Source: Planctomycetaceae bacterium (lineage in GTDB: Bacteria; Planctomycetota; Planctomycetia; Pirellulales; Thermoguttaceae). From it: a stretch of 21,104 nt of DNA. Under the pieces are notes generated by a model, which did no database searches, was not told the origin of the DNA, and worked only from the letters and a program-made list of their open reading frames with translations. Where the stretch lies: positions 1-21,104 of the forward strand of contig JAIRPZ010000293.1 in the NCBI GenBank assembly GCA_031256755.1, in the 5' to 3' direction. This document shows, in pieces, positions 5,550 to 13,581 of the stretch (position 1 is the first letter of the stretch; every line of letters starts with the position of its first letter). The translations under genes and the position numbers were made by a program.

Positions 5550-6421
5550 TGAACCGCACGATACACTTCTAAAATCTTTTGTCTTGCCTGTTCAATATCT
5601 TCGGCATCAACACAGCGCATTTGTTTTAAGTATTTGCGCATTTCCTGTTCTTCTGCCGGAGAAAAACGCCGGATCACGCGGTTGACGAAGGACGGTTCGC
5701 TGCCGACGAGCGACAGCATCACGAGCCGCAGATCGACCGCATGAAACAGTGCGGAAAGTCCGGCATTATCCAGCATTTCCAAATCTTCAAACGTTTCGAT
5801 GATTTCCGCCGTTTCTGCCGTCTGCGGATGACTTTGACGAGCATTTTTCCGTGTCTGCTGCCGGGCTTGTAAAGCGGATTCAATTTCTCCGAGAACGGTT
5901 TCGTCCGGCATTTCAAATGTCCGCAGCCGTTTCACAATTTCTGCTTGCAAACCGGGCGGCAGTGCCGACAAGACCGCATTCATTTTTGATTTCGGCAGAT
6001 GCGCCAAAATAACAGCCATTGTTTGCGGATGTTCGCCGACGGTGGCGGCGATAATTTCGGCTGCTGTCCAGTGCCGCAAGAATTCAAACGGGCGGTTAAC
6101 CGGAATGAACGCTTCGGTTCCGTACCGCATCGGCTGACGCGGCGGAGCGTGATAGGTTGCAGCCGGTTTCGGCGTTGCTAATTGGTGTTCGCTGTGTGTG
6201 CGGAGGGAACGGACATTCGGAGCCGGCTGCCAGCCGGCGGATTGGAGAAATTCTTTGTCCAGTTGTTCCGTTTCTGTACCGGAATAAGGGATGTGTTTCA
6301 ATGAAATCATGGTTCGGCGTATTTGCCGTGCGGCGGCGGAATCGAGGCGGCTCAAAACTTGGTCTGCTGCTGCAAAATCCAAGCCGCTCAAAAACAGTGC
6401 TGCCTTTTCGAATCCGTCCAT
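5540..6421 (-). CDS. FliG-like protein (flagellar switch family), isolated
   Basis: 293 residues from the Met at 6421. The open frame goes on to 6568 across the divergent neighbour's start, but MDGFEKAALFLSGLD at 6421 matches the FliG N-terminal domain start (KAAxLLxxLG) and has GAGGG 12 nt upstream. N-domain about 1-60. After a Pro/His-rich linker (65-110), the middle domain at about 118-172 contains the hallmark EHPQT (130-134), then AVILAHLPKSKMNAVLSALP. The C-domain at about 212-290 has a partial match (LSALFHAVDLRLVMLSLVGSEPSFVNRVIRR; EDIEQARQKILEVYRAV). FliG couples the C-ring to the stator and MS-ring. The family is usually about 330-340 residues; here the C-domain looks short and the canonical 'ALKGA' reads 'MLSLVG'. 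No other flagellar gene is in the window, so it may be the true FliG of a scattered regulon or a divergent paralogue. Confidence 0.8.
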   Translation of the reverse strand: MDGFEKAALFLSGLDFAAADQVLSRLDSAAARQIRRTMISLKHIPYSGTETEQLDKEFLQSAGWQPAPNVRSLRTHSEHQLATPKPAATYHAPPRQPMRYGTEAFIPVNRPFEFLRHWTAAEIIAATVGEHPQTMAVILAHLPKSKMNAVLSALPPGLQAEIVKRLRTFEMPDETVLGEIESALQARQQTRKNARQSHPQTAETAEIIETFEDLEMLDNAGLSALFHAVDLRLVMLSLVGSEPSFVNRVIRRFSPAEEQEMRKYLKQMRCVDAEDIEQARQKILEVYRAVHCV

Positions 6422-6537
6422 TTTTCGTTTTGTCCCTCTGGAATTCCCTTTCTTTGCAGAATACGGATTTCGGAATCTTCCGGCAAGACCAAATCGCCGG
6501 AGATACGCCCCTTGTTTATTGACGGCGTTCTTTCCTT

Positions 6538-6543
6538 TATAAT
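6538..6543 (+). promoter_or_regulatory. Consensus -10 box (TATAAT) implying a leaderless transcript
   Basis: A perfect TATAAT ends 6 nt before the GTG start at 6550. A start site about 7 nt downstream of the -10 would fall on the GTG itself. No other start codon exists between this GTG and the in-frame TGA at 6520-6522, and there is no SD. The -35 is weak: TTGACG at 6519-6524 is too close (13 bp) and TTGTTT at 6512-6517 too far (20 bp). Confidence 0.45.
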
Positions 6544-6549
6544 ACGGCG

Positions 6550-7344
6550 GTGAAACAAACACCGACATTATTTTATGATGCGAAAGGAAGCGGTCAAACC
6601 GCCGTTTTGATACACGGTTACCCTTTCAACTCGCAAATGTGGAACCGCGTCAGCGGACTGTTAGCCGAAGATTTCCGCGTGATCGTTCCCGATTTACGCG
6701 GTTTTCGGAAAAGTCCGCCGCCGGAAGGAACTCTCACAACCTCTATGGAAACTTTTGCCGATGATCTCCGCGGTCTGCTGCGGGAAATCGGCGTAAACGA
6801 AAAAGTAATCCTTGCCGGACTTTCAATGGGCGGATATATCACGATGCAGTTTGCCGCAAAATATGCGGATTCGCTGGCTGGAATGGTGCTTTGCGGAACA
6901 AAAACAACGGCAGACATGCCGCAAATGGCCGAAAACCGCCGCAAACAAGCCGCCGGACTGCGGGACGGTTCGCTCACACTCGCCGGCATTGCCGAAACGA
7001 TGATCCCGAAACTTTTTGCGGAAACAACACAAACCCAGCATCCCGAAATCATTCAGGAATTGAGAAACATAATTATTGATTCCGAACACACAAACGGCGT
7101 TGCGGCAGCGGCTCTCGGAATGGCGGAACGGACAGACACAACCGATGTTCTGCGGCAGTTGCAAATACCGGTACACGTTATTTGCGGTGCGGAAGACCGG
7201 TTTTCACCGCCGGACGAAATGCGGCAACTTGCCCGATATGCCCGGAACAGCACTTTTACTGAGATTGCCGGTGCGGGACATTTGCCGCCGATGGAACAGC
7301 CGGAACAATTTGCCGCAGCATTCCGCCGCTGTTTCGGCGCGTGA
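6550..7344 (+). CDS. Alpha/beta-hydrolase fold esterase/hydrolase
   Basis: 264 residues, GTG start. The full catalytic set is visible: oxyanion-hole motif HGYPFNSQMW (22-31), nucleophile elbow GLSMGG with S92, acid D216 in CGAEDRFSPP, and base H244 in GAGHLPPMEQPE. Strand VIVPDLRGFRKS is typical of the pimeloyl-ACP methyl ester esterase / haloperoxidase-like branch (IPR000073 type). The cap region (about 120-195) is helical and Met/Ala-rich. No signal peptide, so cytoplasmic. The exact substrate cannot be read; its place upstream of a membrane protein and ThiE gives no firm hint. GTG is the only possible start after an in-frame stop at 6520 that keeps the N-terminal strands. Confidence 0.9.
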   Translation: MKQTPTLFYDAKGSGQTAVLIHGYPFNSQMWNRVSGLLAEDFRVIVPDLRGFRKSPPPEGTLTTSMETFADDLRGLLREIGVNEKVILAGLSMGGYITMQFAAKYADSLAGMVLCGTKTTADMPQMAENRRKQAAGLRDGSLTLAGIAETMIPKLFAETTQTQHPEIIQELRNIIIDSEHTNGVAAAALGMAERTDTTDVLRQLQIPVHVICGAEDRFSPPDEMRQLARYARNSTFTEIAGAGHLPPMEQPEQFAAAFRRCFGA

Positions 7345-7411
7345 TCGATTTGCGGCACGAATCCGCCGGCGGGTTGCTTTTGCCGGTTGTTTATGCGACA
7401 ATTATCGTAAG

Positions 7412-8035
7412 ATGAAATACCTTTTGCCATGTGATTGCGGACGGAACATTGAAATCGTGCCGGGACAAGCCGGTCAGTCCGTTGTTTGTTCTTGCGGAAA
7501 AACACAGACCGCTCCGACAATGCGGCACATCAAGGAGTTGCCGCACGCCGGTTCCGCCGCCTCATCAGAACGCACGCCGCAGGAACAAACCGGCATTTTA
7601 CGCAAAACATTTTTCATTATCGGGATTGTCCTTTTGATTCCGTCTGCCGCTTTCTGCGTTTATCTTTGCCTGACAACACCGCATCCGCGTCAGGTTATGG
7701 ACAAGCGGGTCACGTTTTCTTTCGGCAGCGGAAAAGAACTCTATCAGAATTCGACTCCGATTCCCCAATCCGAAGGGCTGATCCTTTATATGACCGATGA
7801 AGCCATTGACCAAATGGCACCGATGCAGTTGTTTTTCTATTTTCAGACATTGAAAGAACCGACTTTCAGTTTTAATTTTCAGGACAATTATCAGGCGGTT
7901 AAAGATTCCTACCGCATCAAAGTCATTGCCGCCGTGATTTTACTGTTCCTTGCAGTTTCAAGTATCACTGCGTCCTTTTTTATGCCGAAGAAAAACGTCA
8001 TCATCACCGGCTACAGCGGGAATGACTGGCGGTAA
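7412..8035 (+). CDS. Membrane protein with N-terminal CxC...CxCG zinc ribbon
   Basis: 207 residues from the ATG at 7412. A much longer frame begins at 7076 inside the hydrolase gene; it is rejected because the first recognisable domain starts at this Met. MKYLLPCDCGRNIEIVPGQAGQ then VVCSCGK gives C7, C9, C26 and C28, a compact zinc-ribbon-like knuckle seen at the start of many planctomycete membrane proteins. Residues about 63-88 and 168-190 are two transmembrane helices, enclosing a loop of about 80 residues (TPHPRQVMDKRVTFSFGSG onward) that probably faces the periplasm if the ribbon is cytoplasmic. Function unknown. It lies 67 bp after the hydrolase and 26 bp before thiE, so the three are probably cotranscribed. 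No SD. Confidence 0.72.
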   Translation: MKYLLPCDCGRNIEIVPGQAGQSVVCSCGKTQTAPTMRHIKELPHAGSAASSERTPQEQTGILRKTFFIIGIVLLIPSAAFCVYLCLTTPHPRQVMDKRVTFSFGSGKELYQNSTPIPQSEGLILYMTDEAIDQMAPMQLFFYFQTLKEPTFSFNFQDNYQAVKDSYRIKVIAAVILLFLAVSSITASFFMPKKNVIITGYSGNDWR

Positions 8036-8061
8036 AAATGTTACTTTAAGCAACGTTCTCA

Positions 8062-8685
8062 ATGAATGCACGGCTTTATGTGTTAATGGATGTGTGCCGC
8101 AGCGAGACGGCGTTTATCCAGACCGCGGACGCATTGATCGCCGGCGGTGCGGATGTGATTCAACTTCGGGATAAAACCGCTGCGGATCCGGTATTGCTTT
8201 CCCGAAGCCGGATATTGAAAGACCGCATGGCCGCCGCAGGCAAAAACGTTTTGTTGATAATGAATGATCGTCCCGATTTAGCCATGCTTGCGGAAGCGGA
8301 CGGCGTTCATTTGGGGCAGGACGATCTTCCGCCTGATGCTGTGCGGAAGATCGCCGGCAAAATGCTGATAGGTGTTTCTGCGCACTCCATTGAGCAAGCC
8401 CGGCAGGCAACGGTTGATGGTGCGGATTATATCGGTATCGGTCCTGTTTTTTATTCGGAAACAAAATATTTTTCGCACGTCATTGGTCTTGATCCGCTCC
8501 GGCAGGTTGCTGCCGAAATTGCGGTACCGGCTTTTGCTATCGGCGGAATCACACGGGAACGTCTCACGGATGTCCTGCAAACGGGTATCCGGCGGATTGC
8601 GGTCAGTTCTGCCGTTGTGCAGTCGGCAAACCCTGAACAAACCGCCGCAACTTGGAAACAAGTGATCGCTTCGTTTCCGCTTTGA
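8062..8685 (+). CDS. thiE: Thiamine-phosphate synthase
   Basis: 207 residues, the usual length. It condenses HMP-PP with the thiazole phosphate (carboxylated) to give thiamine phosphate in the cytoplasm. Family motifs along the TIM barrel: VIQLRDK (33-38), IMNDRPDLA (67-74), ADGVHLGQDDLP (79-90), IGVSAHS (103-109), ADYIGIGPVFYSETK (121-135), GLDPL (142-146), PAFAIGGI (156-163) and RIAVSSAVV (178-186). Slight oddities: 'SAH' replaces the common 'STH', and the loop after SETK (YFSHVIGL) departs from the frequent 'TK...PPxGL'. Only 26 bp separate it from the upstream membrane protein gene, leaving no room for a TPP riboswitch. No other thi genes are in the window. Confidence 0.95.
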   Translation: MNARLYVLMDVCRSETAFIQTADALIAGGADVIQLRDKTAADPVLLSRSRILKDRMAAAGKNVLLIMNDRPDLAMLAEADGVHLGQDDLPPDAVRKIAGKMLIGVSAHSIEQARQATVDGADYIGIGPVFYSETKYFSHVIGLDPLRQVAAEIAVPAFAIGGITRERLTDVLQTGIRRIAVSSAVVQSANPEQTAATWKQVIASFPL

Positions 8686-8703
8686 AGAGCGGCGGGCATT
8701 TGT

Positions 8704-9501
8704 TTATGAACGCCAGTGAGCATGTTCGGAAAATATCGCCACCAGAAAAAGGAATGTCAAAAACAAAACCGTAATCATCGTCCACGCAGTCACAAGCCGC
8801 AATTTGGAAAAACGCAAAATCCTCGCCGGAATGTCGGACGAAAACGGTACAAACAGCAAAAAAAAGAAACAGAGCAAACCAATAAACAACGGATCACCGC
8901 CCGTATATTCTGTTTTGTTCAGCATCAATTTCATCGGAACAGGAATCAGCATACCAATCATCATCAGAATCATCGCCGCAATGAACGTAAAACGGCAAAT
9001 CGTATACGACCATTCCAGCGAAGGAAGTTTCACCTGCGTCCGGTTAAACCATTTTTTTTGTAACAAATAATTTTGCAGCAGATAAATCGTTCCGGCAGCA
9101 GTACAAAGAGCCGCAGATAACGTTGCCAGTAAGAACATACCGGCGTGGCTCATTTTCAGTGCGGCAATGAGCGGCGGCGATGTTCTCTCCACAACCGATG
9201 CCGTTAAAAGACTTCCCTGTATCATAATCATCGCAGCAGGCAGCAGAAAAAAACCGAAAGGAGCCGAAGGATAAAAACGGAAAAGAAAGAAATAAAGCAC
9301 AATCAGCCCCCATGCAGAAAGCAAAAAATACATTTGCGCTCCGCCGATAGGACGTTCAGCCAAAACGTGCTGCTGTACGAGAAAAAGCGTATGCAGAATG
9401 AAACCGGCGGAAGCCGCAATCCAGCCCAGCCGGTTCTGTTTGATAAAACGGAACAGTTCCAGTACAAACGCCGCAAAATAACAGCAAACAACAGCGGTCA
9501 C
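8704..9501 (-). CDS. CcsA/HemX-type cytochrome c assembly membrane protein
   Basis: 265 residues, almost entirely hydrophobic, with about eight transmembrane helices. The order of features matches the cytochrome c assembly (PF01578) branch that includes HemX/CcsA: His pair in the second helix (H37, H45), an ER-P-GGAQMYFLLSAW loop, H119 in LKMSHAGMF, the segment LLQKKWFNRTQVKLPSLEWS, and a His-containing end (H260, H262). The tryptophan-rich 'WWD/WSWDPKE' loop expected after about 195 is replaced by TEYTGGDPLF, so only the DP remains. The start is GTG with AGGA 7 nt upstream (minus strand); it begins 21 bp after the stop of the di-haem protein gene, and the SD lies in that gap, suggesting one transcript and a role in maturing that c-type cytochrome (inference). 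Confidence 0.75.
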   Translation of the reverse strand: MTAVVCCYFAAFVLELFRFIKQNRLGWIAASAGFILHTLFLVQQHVLAERPIGGAQMYFLLSAWGLIVLYFFLFRFYPSAPFGFFLLPAAMIMIQGSLLTASVVERTSPPLIAALKMSHAGMFLLATLSAALCTAAGTIYLLQNYLLQKKWFNRTQVKLPSLEWSYTICRFTFIAAMILMMIGMLIPVPMKLMLNKTEYTGGDPLFIGLLCFFFLLFVPFSSDIPARILRFSKLRLVTAWTMITVLFLTFLFLVAIFSEHAHWRS

Positions 9502-9522
9502 GATAATTCCTGTCCGTTACTT

Positions 9523-12500
9523 TTACTTTTTCCTCATCACTCCGACCGGCAAAGCATTGTACTGCTCCTTTTTCGGCGCATCATAGGCGGAATCCGTAAA
9601 GAACGGATCAAACGGTCCCGGACGCTGAACAATCGGTGCCGTCATCACACGCGGACGCTGCGAAATCCAGTTCACCCCTTGGAAAATCGGGTCTTCCATA
9701 CAGCGAACCTCTTCCGCTCCGTAATACGGTCCCATCGCATCAACCCACAAAATCACCCGGAGCAAATCATTGCCGGTCACTTTTACGCCGTGGTGTTCGC
9801 CGCTCATCATTCGTTTCACCAGCCGGCTTTTGTAGGATAACCGCGTCATCGCCGGATAAGTCGCATACGCCGCCGGATCACGCTGATCAAACGATTCCAC
9901 CAGAATCGTATCCGCCCAGCCGTAGCCGCCGATCTCCTTTCCACGCGGCATTTCACGGTAGCGGGTTCCCCAAGACGGCGTTCCCATCAGCGTCAAATAC
10001 GGCTCTTTGAAACCAAGAAAACCGGGACGGAGAGTCGCGTTAAATTTTTTGAACGCATCATGTTTCGGGTCTTGATGGCATTTGCCGCAGTATTTATCCA
10101 GCACCGGCTGAACATACCGCTCATAACCGACCGTGATGTCTTCCCACGCCACCGGCTGAATGTCGGACGGCGGACGTTTCAATGCCTTACCGGTTTGTGC
10201 CGTCACCGGTGTCCGGGTCATCGATTCGTGACAGCCCAGACAGCCGCGCGTTTCGCCCGGCAGCACTCCGGTAAAACTTTTCATCGTTTGCAATGCCAAA
10301 CCGTTTTCGTCCAGCAATTGGAAATGCAGCGCAATGCCGGTCGGTGCCGTGAAACTCACACTGCCGTCCTCTTCCACCGGTACCGTGCCGATAATTTTTT
10401 TGATGCCTTCCGACTGATTGACGGAAATCTCCGGTCCGGACGAAACGAGTGTCCGCTTCGTCCAGTACGTATAGGTTTTGTGTTCAATCGACCAAATCCG
10501 CAAATACTTTGCCTTGCCTTTCAGTTCCGGCGGCGCATTTTCGTACACATTATTGCTGTAAATCGTGCCGGTTCCCGGATTGTTCCGTTCTTCCCACGAG
10601 GGCCAACTCACCCGATCCGCGGCCACCGGCGGAACCGGTCGGGGACGAATCGGCTGTGCATCGAAAATATGATGATTCCCTTCAAACACCAACTCGCGGT
10701 TGCCGTCCGTGTCCATAAAAAGCAGCACCCATTTGCCCCGGTTGGCGGAAACCAAAAAGTCCGTTTCCGAAAGAGGATACGGCGAATAATACGCACGATA
10801 CTGTCCTGCCGTGTGATACGATGCCGATTCTTTCGGGTCTGTCGGACCGTTGCCGCATTCGGGCCAGCCGACTTCCTGCGTCACCTTTGTCAAACCGTCA
10901 GGGAAATTGAATCCTTTGCCCGGATCAATCATGCCCACGCTGCCGGAATACCAGTTATGATGGGCTGAACCGGTGAACATAATCCGCTCGCTGCCCGGTA
11001 TGGCACGCGCATCTTTCAGCAAATCGGGCCAAACGGACTGATTTCCCCAAAATGTCTGAACCTGTGTGCCGTCGCTGTTCATTGTCCAAAGGGACTGACA
11101 CCGCCAGAGCGGTTTATCGGTATATTCCCACCGCGTATAAATGACGCGTCCGTCATTCATCACGGACGGCGTATATTCCGGTTCGCCGTTCCGGGAAATG
11201 ATATACAGATTTTTGTCCCCCGGTTTTGTATCCAGCGGCATTCTTGCCATCACCATCGCATTGGTCGGCGGCATACAGCGCACGTAAATATGCCCGCGTG
11301 TGGTTAAAAACATAATGTTTCGTCCGTCGGGCAGATACACCGGATCGAGGTCATCGAAAATACCGGCAGTGAGTTGCCGGATATAATCATCCTTGAGATT
11401 CCCGCCGCGCTGCTGCAAACCCCGTTCCAAGTCGATTTCGTAAAGGTGGAACGTTTTCTCATTATGCGGTTTGAAACTGGCGAGAACCCGTTTGCCGTCG
11501 TAAGACACATCCGGTCTCCAAAACGATCCGTGCAGCACGGTGTTATCGGATAACGTCTGCGGCATCAGTTTTATCTGATGTCCGTCCGGTTTGAGACCTT
11601 TCAGCGTCATTAATCGTCCGCCCGGCACCGCCATATAACCGAGTTGATGCCGTGTTTCGTGATCCCGCTCGCTGCCGCCCGGCAGCGGCCCGTCAACGTA
11701 CAAAATCGAATCGAAATCAAGCACCGGATTCTTAAACGTGATTTCCCGTTTCACTTTGCGGACGGCAAAATAGAGTTCGCGGTCTTCTTCACCGCCGTTT
11801 CTGCCGTTTGCTTTGGTTTCTAATTCAGCGAGTTGCTTGAGTTCACTGCCGAAATCAACTTTTCCGGGATATTGTTTGCTGATCCGTCCGGCTAATGCTT
11901 TTGCCCAGTTGATTTCCTGTTTGGCACGGTCAACGGTCGGTTTGTTATCGCATTGGAAAAGCCAGTCCGCTTCAATGATCTGCTGTGCTTCTTCCGGCGA
12001 GCGGTCTTTGACTTCGGGCGTTTGCGGCACGACATAACCGGCAACGCTTTCGGAATCGCGAGGGCGGTCTTCGACCGTATTTTCCATATCGAGAATGACT
12101 TCAAACAATTTTATCGGATCAGCCGATTCCGGTTTTTCTTCGGCTTGTTTGAATGAAGCAAACAGGTCTTTGACCCGGTTCCATTTTGCCCGATCCTGAT
12201 CGGTCTGGACTTTCCACTGCATATCGGTCTGCGGCATATATTCGGTATACTGTACGGCGAGTTGCTTTCCGCGTTCCAGAAGTTTCCCGGTACTCCACGT
12301 CATCGTTTCGACCGGCGAGCGGTTCATTTTGGCAATGTAATCGCTGGTTTCTGCCGGAAAATCGCGCAGAATCATCCGGTGCAATGCAGCCATTGTCACC
12401 GGTTCTGTTTTTTGACGCGGAATCATTCTTTTTGCCGTTTCCAACAGCGTATTCGTGAACGTATCGGCTTTGACGTAACAAGACTGCGGTACAAGTGATT

Positions 12501-13332
12501 TCGCATGTGCCGGTATTTTGCTTCCGGCGGCAGCGAAAGCGGATTTGATTTCGCCGGCATTTAACGCTTTGCTGTAAAATTTGACATCGTCCAGTTTGCC
12601 TTCAAAAAATTCGCTTTCGCCTTTAAGAGAGCCGATGAAAAGCGGATCGTTCACGGTTGCCTGTTGCAGGGCTTCGTCAACGGAAAGAAAGTTGCCGGTG
12701 ATGCGTCCGTTGACGAGATCATCGCGGCTTCGTATCAGGGGGCGGTAATCGGCACCGGTTGACAACAGACCTTGCCGTTTTCTCGAACCGATTTCTTCTC
12801 CGTCGAGATAAACCCGCATTGTTTGTCCGTCAAAAGTCCCGGCAACGAAATGCCATTGTCCGTCTAAAATTTCTTCGGGGATGATGACGGCATCACATTC
12901 TGCATAATTGCCGCCGCAATTGAGACCGAGTGTTAAAAAGCGTCCGTTTTCCTGAAAGCCGAAGAGCAGACGGTTTTCGCCTCCCTGACGGCGTGAATTC
13001 CTGCCGACATCTTCTTTGCGTAGAATTTGGATGTAACCGTTGAGGTGTTTCGGCAGTACCCAGGCGGAAAAGGTTAATTCTTTGATACCGGACGGCAGAA
13101 TATTTGCGGGTACTTTCAGGGCGTGTTTGCCGTTGAGTTCGGCGGCATTTCCGTGAACGCCTTTGGTTCGGGGCAAGTCCTGTGCGGTTTCGGCATCGAA
13201 TTGCGGATTTGCGGCGTTGCGGATTTTACCGGCTGGATCGTCATCGAAAGTCCAATGTCCGAGCAGTCCTTCTTCGGCAAACGTTGCCGCCGGCAGCAAA
13301 AACGCCAGTAAAACGGAATATACGTGTTTCAT
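9523..13332 (-). CDS. Giant secreted LamG + HZS-alpha-like protein with two CxxCH haem sites
   Basis: 1269 residues from the ATG at 13332, which has AGGAGA just upstream and starts a signal peptide (MKHVYSVLLAFLLPAATFAEE); the frame extends 25 codons further but without support. Residues about 22-275 form a LamG/concanavalin-like domain (GLLGHWTFDDDP; LTFSAWVLP; DGQWHFVAGTFDGQTMRVYLDGE; GKLDDVKFYSKAL). About 280-530 is helical. From about 535 a propeller-like region begins (FDSILYVDGPLPGG; FWRPDVSYDGKRVLASF; LDPVYLPDGRNIMFLTTRG; SERIMFTGSAHHNW), resembling the hydrazine-synthase alpha-subunit middle domain found in many planctomycete proteins. Two c-type haem sites lie near the end: CLGCH (1031-1035) and CGKCH (1082-1086). 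No HzsB/C partners are present, so hydrazine synthesis is not implied; a periplasmic electron-transfer or polysaccharide-linked redox role is possible. A cytochrome assembly gene follows directly. Confidence 0.88.
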   Translation of the reverse strand: MKHVYSVLLAFLLPAATFAEEGLLGHWTFDDDPAGKIRNAANPQFDAETAQDLPRTKGVHGNAAELNGKHALKVPANILPSGIKELTFSAWVLPKHLNGYIQILRKEDVGRNSRRQGGENRLLFGFQENGRFLTLGLNCGGNYAECDAVIIPEEILDGQWHFVAGTFDGQTMRVYLDGEEIGSRKRQGLLSTGADYRPLIRSRDDLVNGRITGNFLSVDEALQQATVNDPLFIGSLKGESEFFEGKLDDVKFYSKALNAGEIKSAFAAAGSKIPAHAKSLVPQSCYVKADTFTNTLLETAKRMIPRQKTEPVTMAALHRMILRDFPAETSDYIAKMNRSPVETMTWSTGKLLERGKQLAVQYTEYMPQTDMQWKVQTDQDRAKWNRVKDLFASFKQAEEKPESADPIKLFEVILDMENTVEDRPRDSESVAGYVVPQTPEVKDRSPEEAQQIIEADWLFQCDNKPTVDRAKQEINWAKALAGRISKQYPGKVDFGSELKQLAELETKANGRNGGEEDRELYFAVRKVKREITFKNPVLDFDSILYVDGPLPGGSERDHETRHQLGYMAVPGGRLMTLKGLKPDGHQIKLMPQTLSDNTVLHGSFWRPDVSYDGKRVLASFKPHNEKTFHLYEIDLERGLQQRGGNLKDDYIRQLTAGIFDDLDPVYLPDGRNIMFLTTRGHIYVRCMPPTNAMVMARMPLDTKPGDKNLYIISRNGEPEYTPSVMNDGRVIYTRWEYTDKPLWRCQSLWTMNSDGTQVQTFWGNQSVWPDLLKDARAIPGSERIMFTGSAHHNWYSGSVGMIDPGKGFNFPDGLTKVTQEVGWPECGNGPTDPKESASYHTAGQYRAYYSPYPLSETDFLVSANRGKWVLLFMDTDGNRELVFEGNHHIFDAQPIRPRPVPPVAADRVSWPSWEERNNPGTGTIYSNNVYENAPPELKGKAKYLRIWSIEHKTYTYWTKRTLVSSGPEISVNQSEGIKKIIGTVPVEEDGSVSFTAPTGIALHFQLLDENGLALQTMKSFTGVLPGETRGCLGCHESMTRTPVTAQTGKALKRPPSDIQPVAWEDITVGYERYVQPVLDKYCGKCHQDPKHDAFKKFNATLRPGFLGFKEPYLTLMGTPSWGTRYREMPRGKEIGGYGWADTILVESFDQRDPAAYATYPAMTRLSYKSRLVKRMMSGEHHGVKVTGNDLLRVILWVDAMGPYYGAEEVRCMEDPIFQGVNWISQRPRVMTAPIVQRPGPFDPFFTDSAYDAPKKEQYNALPVGVMRKK

Positions 13333-13406
13333 GATTGTCTCCTGATTTTGTACGGATGAATCTGTACGGTCGGAATATGGGAAAACATTCCTGTACACAA
13401 TGGACA

Positions 13407-13435
13407 AATATACCGAATTCCTTCTGTTCCGGCAA
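13407..13435 (-). promoter_or_regulatory. Candidate sigma70-type promoter for the LamG/HZS-like operon
   Basis: On the minus strand, TTGCCG (13430-13435), a 17-bp spacer and TATATT (13407-13412) form a good sigma70-like promoter. It predicts a start near 13400 and a 5' leader of about 68 nt. The leader contains two TGTACGG words (15 bp apart, about 13348-13369). Confidence 0.55.
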
Positions 13436-13486
13436 GAGCCGAATGGTTACGATGTTGCCGGCAAATTGATTCCGTTATGTACGGGG

Positions 13487-13515
13487 TTGACAACAGAAAA
13501 TCATTTGTGTAAGAT
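13487..13515 (+). promoter_or_regulatory. Sigma70-type promoter for the vWA gene
   Basis: TTGACA (13487-13492), exactly 17 bp, then TAAGAT (13510-13515). It is the best promoter match in the window, 67 bp upstream of a start codon with a strong SD. Its -10 box overlaps an inverted repeat (13511-13537). Confidence 0.75.
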
Positions 13516-13537
13516 ACGGCAGAAGTTGCCGTATCTT
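13511..13537. promoter_or_regulatory. 11-bp perfect inverted repeat across the -10 and start site, candidate operator or 5' hairpin
   Basis: AAGATACGGCA (13511-13521), 5-nt spacer GAAGT, TGCCGTATCTT (13527-13537). The left arm covers the -10 box and the spacer sits at the expected start (about 13522). No T-run follows in either direction, so it does not look like a terminator; a repressor-binding site is the simpler reading. Confidence 0.6.
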
Positions 13538-13581
13538 GCGGCAATCCGTATTCTACACACATCTTTCACGGGAGGTTTATC

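Noticed and set aside
5540..6421. Flagellar gene cluster
   Set aside because: Only one FliG-like gene is present; no fliM, fliN, fliF or mot genes flank it.
7076..7411. N-terminal extension of the zinc-ribbon protein frame
   Set aside because: It overlaps the alpha/beta hydrolase gene, whose catalytic motifs are in another frame; the ribbon starts right after the Met at 7412.
8036..8061. TPP riboswitch before thiE
   Set aside because: Only 26 bp separate thiE from the preceding gene and no conserved TPP-aptamer words are seen.
9523..13332. Evidence for anammox (hydrazine synthase)
   Set aside because: Only an HZS-alpha-like domain fused to LamG is present; no HzsB/HzsC or other anammox genes are in the window, and the family is common in other planctomycetes.
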